A model generated the notes under the pieces. It had not been told where the DNA came from and did not search any database. It worked only from the letters and a program-made list of their open reading frames with translations. Of a DNA stretch of 64,000 nucleotides, positions 1 through 8,725 are shown in pieces. The stretch spans positions 106,372 to 170,371 of the forward strand of contig NZ_JANUEM010000009.1 in the NCBI RefSeq assembly GCF_024809855.1, given 5' to 3'. The first letter of the stretch is position 1. Each line of letters starts with the position of its first letter. A program made the translations under genes and the position numbers. This stretch comes from Rheinheimera pacifica. GTDB lineage: Bacteria; Pseudomonadota; Gammaproteobacteria; Enterobacterales; Alteromonadaceae.

Positions 1-1
1 T

Positions 2-1840
2 AGCCTGTTGCTGGACACGCAGCAGCGGCTGTGGGTAGGCACCCGTGGCGGTTTAAGCCAACTGGATGGTGTAACACTGGCCTGGCAGCGTAATTATGAT
101 GCCATAGCGCATTTGCTGGTGACCACGCTGGCGCAGGAAGATGAACGCATTTGGGTTGGTACCAACGGTGGTTTGTTCTATTTGCAGCAGGATGAACTGC
201 AGCAGTCTGAGGTGCCAGAAACTCTACGCCAGGCTAAAGTACGGATGGTGTTTCCTGATAGCCGGCAGCGGCTATGGGTTGGCACCGAAAACGGCTTGTA
301 TATGCGTGACGCCAGCGGCTTTAATCAGGTTGACGATATGCCATTGTCGGGCGGTTTTGTTAGTACTATTACAGAATTTGCCGATGGCAATATTTTGGTG
401 GGAGGCCTGGACCAAGGCTTTGTGTTGGGGCAGCCGGGGCAGTGGCAATGGTTTAACCAGCAAAATGGCTTGCCGGGCAGTGGAGCTCTGCATGCTGAAT
501 TGGTCGATAATCAATTATTGATCAGCAATTTTCAGGGGTTTTACCGCGTAAATTATGCTGGTTTACTACAAGGCCGGGTAGAGCAGCTGTATATGTTAGT
601 GGACGATCGCAGGCCGGAAGCCGCCACCGATTCACATCGTTGCTGTAATGGTGCCGGCAGCAGTAAAGGTGTAGTGTATCAGGGGCGGGTATGGTATCCA
701 ACACTGGATGGCGTAGTATCTCTGCCGCTGCAGCAGCTAATTCAGCATGGCCCTTTGCCTGAGCCTGTACTGGAAAGTTTAATGGCTGATGAGCAGTATT
801 ACCGCAGTAGCAGCGTCAGATTAGCACCAGAGCAGCGCGACTGGCATTTCCGTTTTACAGCACCTTACTATGTGCAGGCGTCATCAGTGCAGTTTCGCTA
901 TCAGTTGCAGGGTTACGACGCCCAGTGGATTGATGCCGGTAACCGACGGGAGGCCTTTTACACCAACCTGCCGCCCGGCCATTACAGCTTTAATGTGCAG
1001 GTACGGGTGGCGGCCGATTACCGCTGGAGTGACGCAGTAACCATGGATATACGCTTAACACCGTACTGGCACGAAACAGCCTGGGCGCGTGGTGTATTAG
1101 CAATGTTGTTTATATTGTTGTTGTGGGGGATTTATCGCTGGCGTTTACTGGCATTGGCCCGTTTGCAGCATCAGTTAGCTAAACTGGTGGCCGATCGCAC
1201 CCGCGAGTTACACCAGGCAAATGAAAAATTGCAGCTGATGAGCATGCAGGATGCGCTTACAGGCCTGCACAACAGGCATTATCTGGACAGTAATATCCAG
1301 CAGATATTAGCGCGTGCCAGCCGCCATGCCGAACCACTGATTTGGGTTTTGCTTGATCTGGATTACTTTAAACGCATCAATGACAGCTTCGGCCATCAAA
1401 CCGGCGACAATATATTAATGGTAGTGGCCGAGATTCTGCTGCAAAACAGCCGCAGCTCTGATCACGTGATTCGTTGGGGTGGGGAAGAGTTCTTATTGAT
1501 CCTCGAACACAGTGAAGATGCCGAGCTGGTGTTACAGCGTATTCAGGATGCGATTTGCCAATACCCCTGGCAAAAAAATATGGCCTTGCAACCGCCACTA
1601 ACCTGCTCAATTGGGGCGATAGCGCAGTTAGCCGGCTACAACTGGCAGCACAGCCTGCGTCTGGCTGATCAGGCGTTGTACTGGGTAAAAGAGCATGGCC
1701 GCGATGGTTATTTGTTACTGCTACCAGCCTCTGAGCCACCTGTCGGCACGCCTGCCGATACCACTTCAATAACCAGTTTACTGGCAGCCGGTACTCTGCA
1801 CGCCATCAGTAACAAAGACTTTACTACGCAACCGGGTTGA
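2..1840 (+). CDS. Propeller-Y_Y_Y-GGDEF diguanylate cyclase, 5' end cut by window
   Basis: This is a membrane-bound sensor that should make cyclic di-GMP from two GTP. The frame is open to the window edge and the first visible residues already belong to a propeller blade, so the true start lies upstream; the TTG at 8 is not a start. Order seen: repeated two-component-regulator propeller blades with RLWVGT-type motifs (about residues 1-250 counted from base 8), a Y_Y_Y immunoglobulin-like domain (about 280-345), one membrane helix (about 360-378), a short coiled linker (residues about 385-410) and a C-terminal GGDEF domain. The active site reads GGEEF at about 491-495, with the metal-site DLDYFKRIND upstream. 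An RSSD motif lies five residues before GGEEF, which is the usual inhibitory I-site, so product inhibition is expected. The input ligand is unknown. Confidence 0.93.
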   Translation, partial: SLLLDTQQRLWVGTRGGLSQLDGVTLAWQRNYDAIAHLLVTTLAQEDERIWVGTNGGLFYLQQDELQQSEVPETLRQAKVRMVFPDSRQRLWVGTENGLYMRDASGFNQVDDMPLSGGFVSTITEFADGNILVGGLDQGFVLGQPGQWQWFNQQNGLPGSGALHAELVDNQLLISNFQGFYRVNYAGLLQGRVEQLYMLVDDRRPEAATDSHRCCNGAGSSKGVVYQGRVWYPTLDGVVSLPLQQLIQHGPLPEPVLESLMADEQYYRSSSVRLAPEQRDWHFRFTAPYYVQASSVQFRYQLQGYDAQWIDAGNRREAFYTNLPPGHYSFNVQVRVAADYRWSDAVTMDIRLTPYWHETAWARGVLAMLFILLLWGIYRWRLLALARLQHQLAKLVADRTRELHQANEKLQLMSMQDALTGLHNRHYLDSNIQQILARASRHAEPLIWVLLDLDYFKRINDSFGHQTGDNILMVVAEILLQNSRSSDHVIRWGGEEFLLILEHSEDAELVLQRIQDAICQYPWQKNMALQPPLTCSIGAIAQLAGYNWQHSLRLADQALYWVKEHGRDGYLLLLPASEPPVGTPADTTSITSLLAAGTLHAISNKDFTTQPG

Positions 1841-1947
1841 TATTTTCGTGTTAGCCGCGACACTGTGAAGCCAGCAGCCCGCTGTGCTAAAATAGCTGCC
1901 TTTTCGCCGGTAAGCTTTTTGCCGCGCCAGTAATACAGGAGCCCGCA

Positions 1948-3408
1948 GTGTCAGCATTATCAAGTTTATATCCGCAGCCGTTATGGCAATGGTTCGCCCA
2001 AATTTGTGCTATTCCGCACCCGTCTAAGCACGAGCAAGCCTTAAGCCAGCATATCCAGGTTTGGGCACGTAATAAAGGCTTAAGCGTACTGGAAGACAAA
2101 GTGGGTAACCTGATCATTAAAAAGCCAGCAACAACGGGCTTTGAAAACCGCAAAACCGTGGTGATCCAGGCGCACCTGGACATGGTGCCGCAGAAAAACG
2201 CCGACAAAGTGCATGATTTCACCAAAGATCCTATTGAAGCTTATGTTGATGGAGATTGGGTAAAAGCCAATGGCACGACCTTAGGCGCCGACAACGGCAT
2301 TGGTATGGCTTCGGCACTGGCCATTTTAGGCAGCAGCGACATTAAACACGGCCCGCTGGAAGTGCTGCTGACAATAGACGAAGAAGCCGGTATGACCGGT
2401 GCTTTTGGCGTAGAGCCGGGTATGCTGGAAGCTGAAATTCTGATCAATACCGACTCAGAGCAGGAAGGTGAAATTTACATGGGCTGCGCCGGTGGTGTAG
2501 ACGCTGAATTTACCGTACCGGCACAGTGGCAGGCACCTGCTGATGGCGTAACAGCGTTTACCTTAAGCTTAACCGGCTTAAAAGGCGGCCATTCCGGTGT
2601 AAATATTCACCTTGGCCGTGGTAATGCCAATAAACTGTTAGCGCGCTTTCTGGCCGACCAGGCCGTAGCACTGCAACTGACCGTAGCGGTGTTTAATGGC
2701 GGTTCTTTACGTAATGCCATTCCACGCGAAGCCAGTGTTACTGTAACAGTACCTGCAGCTAAACTTAGCCAGTTACAGCAACAGGTTACTGAATTTGAAG
2801 CACTGTTAAAGCTGGAGCTGGCTGCCGTAGAGCCGGCATTAAAACTAAGCCTGACCGAAGTAGCCACACCGGCGCAGGTATTAACACCAGCAGCGCAGGC
2901 GCGGTTAATTAACCTGTTAAATGTGTGCCCTAACGGCGTAATGCGCATGAGCGATGAGGTAGCCGGTGTTACCGAAACCTCGCTGAATATGGGCGTGATC
3001 ACCACTAAAGATAACAGCGTGCAGGTATTGTGTTTAATCCGCTCGTTAATTGATTCCGGCCGTGAACAGGTGCAAAGCATGCTTGGCTCACTGGCTCAAC
3101 TGGCTGGTGCAGAAGTGACATTCAGTGGGGCTTACCCTGGCTGGAAACCTAACCCAGATTCGCCGGTAATGGCGATAGTAAACCAAACTTATAAAGACAT
3201 TTACCATAAAGATCCGGTAATTATGGTTATTCACGCCGGTTTAGAATGCGGGCTGTTTAAAAAGCCTTACCCGGAGATGGATATGGTGTCGATAGGCCCC
3301 ACCATCCGCTTCCCGCACGGCCCGGATGAAATGGTTAATATCACCACCGTAGGCCAATACTGGGAGTTGTTATTGGCTGTATTGGAGCGTATTCCACAGC
3401 GTAACTAA
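1948..3408 (+). CDS. pepD: Aminoacyl-histidine dipeptidase (cytosolic non-specific dipeptidase)
   Basis: A 486-residue M20C metallopeptidase that hydrolyses dipeptides, including Xaa-His, in the cytoplasm. The di-metal ligands of the family are visible: HLD near residues 76-78, GADNG with Asp near 115, the DEEAG pair of glutamates near 145-146, NTDSE further on, and a histidine in HAGLECG near the C terminus. Length matches the family (E. coli PepD is about 485 residues). The start is a GTG at 1948, chosen because CAGGAG lies just upstream and the N terminus SSLYPQPLWQWF is typical of PepD. It is probably monocistronic, since the next 270 bases hold only hairpins and remnants. Confidence 0.96.
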   Translation: MSALSSLYPQPLWQWFAQICAIPHPSKHEQALSQHIQVWARNKGLSVLEDKVGNLIIKKPATTGFENRKTVVIQAHLDMVPQKNADKVHDFTKDPIEAYVDGDWVKANGTTLGADNGIGMASALAILGSSDIKHGPLEVLLTIDEEAGMTGAFGVEPGMLEAEILINTDSEQEGEIYMGCAGGVDAEFTVPAQWQAPADGVTAFTLSLTGLKGGHSGVNIHLGRGNANKLLARFLADQAVALQLTVAVFNGGSLRNAIPREASVTVTVPAAKLSQLQQQVTEFEALLKLELAAVEPALKLSLTEVATPAQVLTPAAQARLINLLNVCPNGVMRMSDEVAGVTETSLNMGVITTKDNSVQVLCLIRSLIDSGREQVQSMLGSLAQLAGAEVTFSGAYPGWKPNPDSPVMAIVNQTYKDIYHKDPVIMVIHAGLECGLFKKPYPEMDMVSIGPTIRFPHGPDEMVNITTVGQYWELLLAVLERIPQRN

Positions 3409-3417
3409 AAGCTGGCA

Positions 3418-3448
3418 GGTGAAGGCATCGGAACAAGATGCTTTCACC
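3418..3448 (+). terminator. Hairpin after pepD
   Basis: The arms ggtgaaggcatc (3418-3429) and gatgctttcacc (3437-3448) pair at 11 of 12 positions around a 7-base loop, ten bases after the pepD stop. No T-run follows directly, so it may be a processing or pausing hairpin or part of an intergenic repeat and not an efficient intrinsic terminator. Confidence 0.5.
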
Positions 3449-3483
3449 ACAACGCCTTTTGTGCTCGCCACAGCAACTAGTGT

Positions 3484-3578
3484 GGGCATCCTGCCCAAGC
3501 CCTTTCAGGCCAGCTTCGCTGTTCAAATTTGCTCCAGACGAATTTGTCGCTGCCACTGCCGTGGCAACTCATACAATC
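3484..3578. repeat. Intergenic palindromic repeat, copy A
   Basis: The core at 3518-3549 matches 49694-49725 at 28 of 32 positions. The core is itself an inverted repeat, with caaatt and aatttg arms around a variable centre. It is flanked by small hairpins (gggca-tcc-tgccc at 3484-3496; tgcca...tggca near 3553-3570). No convincing gene is present between 3409 and 3684; the two short frames there have no family resemblance and overlap these hairpins. Confidence 0.6.
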
Positions 3579-3684
3579 TGCGGCTGTGCGCAAAAGGGTT
3601 ATGATCGCGCCGTATTGATGACACCAACCGGCTGGTACATGCGGTGGACGATAATGCGCTAACTATTATTTCCTGCCGTTATCA

Positions 3685-3903
3685 TTACTGATTAGCTGGT
3701 ATTTGTGCAGTGTTACGCTGGCGTATTAGTTTTAATAGCTGCGGCAGCATCAGGCCCAGCAACACAACGGCCATACCGGTAACCTGAATAGATGTAACCT
3801 TTTGCCCCATCATCAGCGCTGTTAAAGCTGTGCACACCGGAATTAAGTTGAAAAATAATGCTGCAGGTGCCGAGCCCAGCCGCTGCACCGCATTACATGC
3901 TGA
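3685..3903 (-). pseudogene. EamA/DMT transporter, C-terminal remnant
   Basis: About 72 residues of the last part of an EamA-family (drug/metabolite transporter) membrane protein survive on the minus strand. Recognisable features are the VQRLGSAPAALFFNLIPV segment, which begins the penultimate transmembrane region, and the final helix VTGMAVVLLGLML followed by a basic tail. An intact EamA protein has about 290 residues and ten helices, so roughly three quarters of the gene is missing from its 5' side. Reading further upstream on this strand runs into antisense of a LysR fragment, and the switch between the two is sharp at about 3902-3903. No start codon or promoter fits, so I treat it as a dead remnant. 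Confidence 0.75.
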
Positions 3904-4537
3904 AAAGCATGAACCTGCTGGTGCGCTTAGAGTCGCGGTGCCGGTTAATACCATGTACCGCTGGCTGGCAACCGCGCTGAATCAGTTTCAGTTACGCTAC
4001 CCGAAAATTGATTTAGATATTCGTATGTCAAACTGGCTGATTGACGTTGGCGAACAGGCTATCGATTTAGCTATTCGCGTAGGTGAGCCTGCATTACAAG
4101 GCTGGATAGCCAGGCCGCTGACCAATGTGCAATCGTTATTGTGTGCTGCCAGTCAGGCAACGCAGTGGCATCACATTCAGCACCCGTCTGAGCTGATAAG
4201 CTATCCGTTGGTTGTCAGCAACCCGATTAATGTCTGGCGCTTTGAGCATCAGCAGCGCCGCGAACACGTTGACTTTCGCCCGCAAGGTAATGTCCGGCTG
4301 TTTGTTGATGATATGAATATTGCCATGCAGGCAGTTGAAGCTGGCGTAGGTATTGGTTATTTACCGCGCCGGGTGGTGCAGGAGCATATGCAGCAGGGCA
4401 GGCTGGTCGCGCTGGCCACAGACTGGCTGGGGCCGCTGCGTAAAACTTATCTGTTATACCGCGATCGCGATAACCAACCGCTGCGGCTGCGTTTGCTTAT
4501 TGAGCATTTACTGCAGGTAGCCCCGGCAGAATATTAG
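3902..4537 (+). pseudogene. LysR-family regulator, substrate-binding domain remnant
   Basis: About 211 residues form a LysR co-inducer-binding domain without its DNA-binding part. The recognisable region begins at EPAGALRVAVP, the normal linker that follows the dimerisation helix, and continues with PKIDLDIRMSN, the AIRVGEPA segment and the late GVGIGYLPRRVV motif. The winged helix-turn-helix of about 85 residues is absent. The open frame reaches back to 3830, but those codons are antisense to the EamA remnant. Its stop overlaps the stop of the minus-strand PEP-mutase-like gene. Without the HTH it cannot act as a regulator. The head-to-head remnants suggest that one deletion removed both promoters and both 5' ends. 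Confidence 0.78.
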
Positions 4538-5328
4538 TCTGGTTGGCTGAATAGCTGATTCAAGCCGGCATAAGTTAACGCTTGCTCTTCCGGGTGTTCA
4601 ATTTGCAAAAAGCTACGGCAGGCTTGTTGATAGTAGCTGTAGCATTGTAAAAACAAAGTCGGCCCGCTGCTTATACGTTTTACTCCTGCTTCATTTAATG
4701 TTTTATGCGTTGCGTCTGCTGGCCAGCCCATCAGATTAATAGGTAATGTCAGTTGCCGGTGTAGCTGTGTTACTTCGGCTAAATCAGCTAACCCCGGTAT
4801 AAAAGCGCCATCGGCTCCGGCCTGCTGATATCGCTTGAACCGGGATATGCACTCATCGATTGCGGCATCAGGGCTGCATAGTTGGCTCAGATAAACATCG
4901 GTTCTGGCGTTGATAAACAGCGGTATTCCGGCCAGAAACTGACGACAGGCCATAATTTTTTCAGCTAATTGCTCTGGTTCATCACGGCCATCTTCCAAGT
5001 TAATGCCGGCGATGCCGGCTTCTGCCAATTGTTTCACCAGCTGTGCTACCTGCCGCGGATCATCACTGTAGCCTTGTTCAATATCGATACTCAGCGGCAC
5101 TTTACTCACCCGTAGCAAGCGGTGTACTGCTGCTATCAGTTCAGTAGCCGGTAAAGCGGCACCGTCGGCATACCCCAGCGACCATGCCAGCGCTGCGCTG
5201 GAGGTAGCCACAGCCACTGCACCTTGTTGCTGCGCCAGCATCAGGCTGGTAGCGTCCCAGACATTGACCAGAATAAAGGGTTGTGATTGTTGATGTAATT
5301 GCATAAAACGTTGCACTGCTGCCGACAT
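4534..5328 (-). CDS. Isocitrate lyase/PEP mutase family protein
   Basis: A 264-residue TIM-barrel protein of the ICL/PEPM superfamily, predicted to act on carbon-carbon or phosphorus-carbon bonds of small 2-oxo or hydroxy acids. Features seen: the N-terminal NVWDATSLMLAQ motif, the DIEQGY metal-binding segment near residue 90, NLEDG near 120-125, and the INARTDVYL strand near 150. The isocitrate lyase signature KKCGH is not present, so the closest group is the uncharacterised PEP mutase-like or 2,3-dimethylmalate/oxaloacetate-lyase-like branch, and the substrate is unknown. ATG at 5328 is preceded by CAGGAGAAT at good spacing. It faces the LysR remnant tail to tail, with overlapping stops. 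Confidence 0.85.
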   Translation of the reverse strand: MSAAVQRFMQLHQQSQPFILVNVWDATSLMLAQQQGAVAVATSSAALAWSLGYADGAALPATELIAAVHRLLRVSKVPLSIDIEQGYSDDPRQVAQLVKQLAEAGIAGINLEDGRDEPEQLAEKIMACRQFLAGIPLFINARTDVYLSQLCSPDAAIDECISRFKRYQQAGADGAFIPGLADLAEVTQLHRQLTLPINLMGWPADATHKTLNEAGVKRISSGPTLFLQCYSYYQQACRSFLQIEHPEEQALTYAGLNQLFSQPD

Positions 5329-5514
5329 AATGATTCTCCTGTTTGATGTGTCGGCAGTATGCTAAATAAGAAACCTGGTGATGTCTGGCCATATCCGGTA
5401 CTGACCAGTAAATAGTATTTAAGTTATTGCGATGGGTACTTCGCCACATATTGTCGTCGTACAACTCGAAATTCATTTAGACAATACATTGCCGATATCA
5501 CATTCATAAGTGGC

Positions 5515-5537
5515 TGATAAATAAAATGTATTTATCA
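5515..5537. promoter_or_regulatory. AT-rich perfect palindrome upstream of a small secreted protein gene
   Basis: tgataaata (5515-5523) and tatttatca (5529-5537) are perfect 9-base inverted repeats separated by aaatg. The site lies about 75 bases before the TTG at 5613 and about 190 bases before the divergent PEP-mutase-like gene. It could be an operator or a cruciform-prone sequence; no regulator is assigned. The rest of the 5329-5612 gap holds nothing else I can support. Confidence 0.4.
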
Positions 5538-5612
5538 ATATTTTGTTGTTAAGTTAGCAGCACTATTTTGACCCGGCGTAAAATGGCCTCTCATAATTAA
5601 GGATAATCAAAT

Positions 5613-6023
5613 TTGAAACTCAGATATTTGTTTATTGCTCTAGTTAGCGTTAGTGCATTCTCGCAGACTTTTGTAGAGAAAGAAGAAGGGGTTGCCATAG
5701 GTAACGGCGGCATTCCGTGGGAATTGTTTGTTGACCGCGGCAAATTGCTGGGCTGTATTTACGATAGCCGTTTTTACTCGCTGGGATCTATTCTGGTGTT
5801 GGAATCTCTGCCAAGAAAATGTGAACTGGCGTCAGACCGTACCGGCATGTGGGCACAATTATCTGAAGCCGAGATGTTGTTGTTTAAGGAAAATATTGAG
5901 ACTCAACAAAAACTGGAAAGAGAGTCTACTTACATTGGTAAAGATCCAATAAACGAAGAAGAAGCCCGGGTAATAAAGTATCTACGCCGGGCTAAAGCAT
6001 TTGCTGATAAACAGCAGAATTAA
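5613..6023 (+). CDS. Small secreted protein, DUF1496-like
   Basis: A 136-residue protein with an N-terminal export signal (MKLRYLFIALVSVSAFS) and a soluble remainder. The central part, LGCIYDSRFYSLGSILV followed by a second cysteine in RKCELA, resembles the short DUF1496 family of periplasmic or secreted proteins, in which a Cys-containing strand precedes a YSxGS motif. The match is by eye and tentative. The C-terminal third is highly charged and helical. The start is TTG at 5613, supported by AAGGA ending about nine bases upstream; no ATG in frame would keep the signal peptide. It stands alone, and its function is unknown. Confidence 0.7.
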   Translation: MKLRYLFIALVSVSAFSQTFVEKEEGVAIGNGGIPWELFVDRGKLLGCIYDSRFYSLGSILVLESLPRKCELASDRTGMWAQLSEAEMLLFKENIETQQKLERESTYIGKDPINEEEARVIKYLRRAKAFADKQQN

Positions 6024-6036
6024 CGTTACTTTAATT

Positions 6037-6966
6037 TTAGGCTTGAGACGATTGCTGCAAATATTCCAGAGCACCTACCACTGCCGCTACTTGCGCCTGA
6101 ATACATTGCTCCGGCGTGGCGCTTGGGCTGTCGGGGTATACTTCTGTAGTGCTTACCAACGGGGCATCGGTTACGCTGCCGCATAAACCCAAGCTGGCTT
6201 TGGCGTAGTTAATTACACCAAACTGCGCAATTTTCTCGCCAATTAACTCGCCGTTTTCATCTGCTTCGGCAATATGGGTTACTTTCGCTACGCTGTCGAT
6301 AATAGCTTTTTGCAGCGCCGGGCAAGGGTGTTCGGCATCATCTACCGTGTAATAGCCATCCGGAATATTCCAGTTTTTATTTACTGTGCCATCGCGGGCG
6401 GCTTTGGCCGGGCGGAACTCGCTGTTATCTGAATCAGTCGTTTCGTGCAGGTCAATATGCAGCGCAAAATGGGTGTCCAGGCTGGCCAGGTACTGCCGCA
6501 CCTGCTGCGCTTCAGTGGCTTTGCCATCGGCGCTAAAGCTGCGGTTTGGATCTATTGCCTCTGGGTTCCAGCGGTTAATCGTTTCATAACCCCAGGGGCT
6601 GATACAAGGCAGTACCAGCACGTTTACTTTGTCGCTATAAGCTTTGGCCTGGGTCTGTAAAAACCGCAGTGCGCCATGTACACCGCTGGTTTCATAGCCA
6701 TGTACACCACCGCTAACTAAAATGGTCGGTTTATTGCTTTGCCAGTTACGGCTTTTTACCGCATACAGCGGGTAAGTTTTGTCGCAAACGTGCTGATAAT
6801 TCAGCTCGCCGTATTGCTCAACATCAAACTCGTTTTGCAGTGCTGTAATTGCCGGTAATACGTCGTCGAAGAAACTACGTTTTATCTGCTGTTCGCTAAG
6901 CCATTGTACTTTTTCTGCCTCGCCCCAGGGTTGGCCCACAGTGCCGATATGGTAAATAGTGTTCAT
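6037..6966 (-). CDS. M14-family zinc carboxypeptidase
   Basis: A 309-residue metallopeptidase of the M14 (carboxypeptidase A-like) fold. The zinc site begins with GGVHGYETSG, the HxxE motif. The substrate-binding DPNRSF follows, and the third ligand is in ALHIDLHETTDSD. The protein has no signal peptide when started at ATG 6966, so it is likely cytoplasmic, like related succinylglutamate-desuccinylase/aspartoacylase-type members; an upstream in-frame start would add 17 hydrophobic residues. ATG 6966 has CAGGAATAC upstream and gives the natural N terminus MNTIYHIG. It lies divergent from the marR operon and its stop is close to the small secreted gene. The substrate cannot be told from sequence. 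Confidence 0.88.
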   Translation of the reverse strand: MNTIYHIGTVGQPWGEAEKVQWLSEQQIKRSFFDDVLPAITALQNEFDVEQYGELNYQHVCDKTYPLYAVKSRNWQSNKPTILVSGGVHGYETSGVHGALRFLQTQAKAYSDKVNVLVLPCISPWGYETINRWNPEAIDPNRSFSADGKATEAQQVRQYLASLDTHFALHIDLHETTDSDNSEFRPAKAARDGTVNKNWNIPDGYYTVDDAEHPCPALQKAIIDSVAKVTHIAEADENGELIGEKIAQFGVINYAKASLGLCGSVTDAPLVSTTEVYPDSPSATPEQCIQAQVAAVVGALEYLQQSSQA

Positions 6967-7094
6967 GCGTATTCCTGTAATAAAGGCTGCCAGCGGCAGC
7001 GTAAAACGTGGCGTCACTATAGCATTGAACCTGCAGTGGCAGCCATGCTGCTGCGTTTAACGTAAACCCTGAGCAGTTCAACGCAAGAACGAAA

Positions 7095-7147
7095 TAGTTA
7101 GCTTGCTAAGTATATTACTGACCATATAATACTTAGCATGCTAACTA
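7095..7147. promoter_or_regulatory. Twin palindromic MarR operator
   Basis: Two 12-base palindromes, ttagcttgctaa (7098-7109) and ttagcatgctaa (7133-7144), share the form TTAGC-N2-GCTAA and are 35 bases apart start to start. The two arms 7095-7113 and 7129-7147 are also inverted repeats of each other, with one mismatch. They sit just upstream of the marR start, where a MarR dimer would be expected to repress its own operon. Confidence 0.75.
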
Positions 7148-7162
7148 ATTTATGGGCGCGTA

Positions 7163-7654
7163 ATGACTGAAATAACCAACCTGGCCGAAATGAAAGCCAT
7201 GCTGAAAGTGCCGCTGGGCAACCAGATAGGCCGGGTGCATCGCTTATGGCGCAGCGCTATTACTGCATCGATGCAATCGCTTGATATGACAGAGGCACGC
7301 TGGACAGCAATGTTACATCTGAAAATGTTGGGCGAAGGCGCTACCCAGCAGGCATTGGCGCAGGAGCTGGGTATAGAAATGCCGTCGCTAAGCCGCACGC
7401 TTAGCCAACTGGTAGAACAGGGTATGCTGCAGCGCCGATCACACCCTAGCGATAAAAGAGCGCAGTGCTTGTATTTCACTGCAACCGGCCAGCAAATGCT
7501 GTCGCAGCTAATTGACCGCACTATGCAAATCCGCGAGGCGCTGTATCAGGATTTAACTCCGGCTGCGGTACAGCAGTTGATGCAGTCGTTAGACATTATG
7601 GAGCGTAACGCCCGTACTTTGTTGCTCGCTAACGCTACAGAGAATAAAGCATGA
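7163..7654 (+). CDS. MarR-family transcriptional regulator
   Basis: A 163-residue winged-helix dimer. The recognition region reads ATQQALAQELGIEMPSLSRT (about residues 65-84) followed by LSQLVEQGMLQRR and the wing HPSDKRAQCLYFT, all typical of MarR/SlyA/EmrR proteins. It is the first gene of an operon with an HlyD-type fusion protein and a DUF2955 membrane protein, and its stop overlaps the next start as ATGA. Twin TTAGCNNGCTAA palindromes lie 15-65 bases upstream. The inference is a substrate-sensing repressor of the efflux pump; likely ligands are aromatic or phenolic acids, by analogy with similar operons. Confidence 0.92.
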   Translation: MTEITNLAEMKAMLKVPLGNQIGRVHRLWRSAITASMQSLDMTEARWTAMLHLKMLGEGATQQALAQELGIEMPSLSRTLSQLVEQGMLQRRSHPSDKRAQCLYFTATGQQMLSQLIDRTMQIREALYQDLTPAAVQQLMQSLDIMERNARTLLLANATENKA

Positions 7655-8715
7655 CACCGGATCAAATTTTTAAACGCTGGGTACAGGGGGCTTTAGCGGT
7701 ATTTGTTATAGCCTTTGTTTATTTTATTTGTGCCGATATCTGGATGCCGTTAAGCACCCAGGCGCGGGTAATGCACCCTGTGGTAGCTATAGCACCCGAC
7801 GTTAGCGGCCAGGTAACGCAAGTGCTGGTGCACAACAACCAGCCGGTAAAAGCCGGTGATACGTTGTTTACGCTGGACCAGCGCGCTTACTTATTGGCGG
7901 TAGACAAAGCCGAACTGGCGCTTGAAGCCGCAAAGCAGGAAAACGCCCAACTGGAGGCCGCTATTGCCGCTGCCCGCGCCGGTGTAGCGGCGTATCAGGC
8001 CAGTGCCGATGAGCTGGCGCTGGAAGTAAAGCGGCTGGGGCAGCTTATTGGCAGCAAAAGCGTATCGCAGCAGTTAGTTGATCAAACCCGGGCCAATTAC
8101 ACCGGCGCACTGGCACAGGTAGAGGCTGCTAAAGCGCAGGTATATGAGCTGGTGGTGCGCCGTGGGGCTGCCGGTGAGGATAATCTGTTGCTGCGCCAGG
8201 CCAGCAATAACTTGGCTAATGCCAGGCTAAACCTGCAGTACACCGCAGTGCAGGCTAAAGTAGATGGCGTTATCAGCAACCTGCAACTGATGCCCGGTAA
8301 CTATGCCACTGCCGGTAAAACCCTGGCAGCACTGGTGGCAGCGAAAGCCGATATTATTGCTGATTTCCGGGAAAAATCGCTGATGAAAGTTAGCGTGGGT
8401 ACAGCAGCCAGCGTTATGTTTGACAGCCTGCCGGGCCAGGTGTTTGCAGCCACAGTAATGTCGGTTGATGCCGGGGTAAAAGACGGCCAGTTGCCCGCTG
8501 ATGGTAGCCTGGCTAACCCGGAAAGCTCTGATCGCTGGGTGCGCGATGCGCAGTACCTGCGTTTGCATCTGGCATTAAAGGATAATGATCAGGCGCTGGC
8601 AGCTTTACCCAGCGGCGCGCGTGCCACGGTGCAGTTGTATCCGGTAAGCGGCCTGGCCCGCTGGTTGGGGCAGGTGCAGGCGCGGTTTGTCAGCCTGCTG
8701 CATTATATCTATTAA
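7651..8715 (+). CDS. HlyD/EmrA-family efflux periplasmic adaptor
   Basis: A 354-residue membrane fusion protein. One N-terminal helix (about residues 11-33) anchors it in the inner membrane. Then come a first biotinyl-lipoyl half (VVAIAPDVSGQVTQVLVHNNQPVKAGD), a long alpha-hairpin coiled coil (about residues 85-195, rich in Ala, Glu and Gln), and the second lipoyl half with VDGVISNLQLMPGNYA, ending in a beta-barrel. It would bridge the DUF2955 inner-membrane partner to the outer membrane. The architecture resembles AaeA and EmrA. The start overlaps the marR stop by four bases, so translational coupling is likely. Confidence 0.93.
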   Translation: MTPDQIFKRWVQGALAVFVIAFVYFICADIWMPLSTQARVMHPVVAIAPDVSGQVTQVLVHNNQPVKAGDTLFTLDQRAYLLAVDKAELALEAAKQENAQLEAAIAAARAGVAAYQASADELALEVKRLGQLIGSKSVSQQLVDQTRANYTGALAQVEAAKAQVYELVVRRGAAGEDNLLLRQASNNLANARLNLQYTAVQAKVDGVISNLQLMPGNYATAGKTLAALVAAKADIIADFREKSLMKVSVGTAASVMFDSLPGQVFAATVMSVDAGVKDGQLPADGSLANPESSDRWVRDAQYLRLHLALKDNDQALAALPSGARATVQLYPVSGLARWLGQVQARFVSLLHYIY

Positions 8716-8725
8716 GGTAGCGGCT

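Noticed and set aside
3419..3662. Two short overlapping open frames after pepD
   Set aside because: They overlap hairpins and a repeat core, lack ribosome binding sites and resemble no family.
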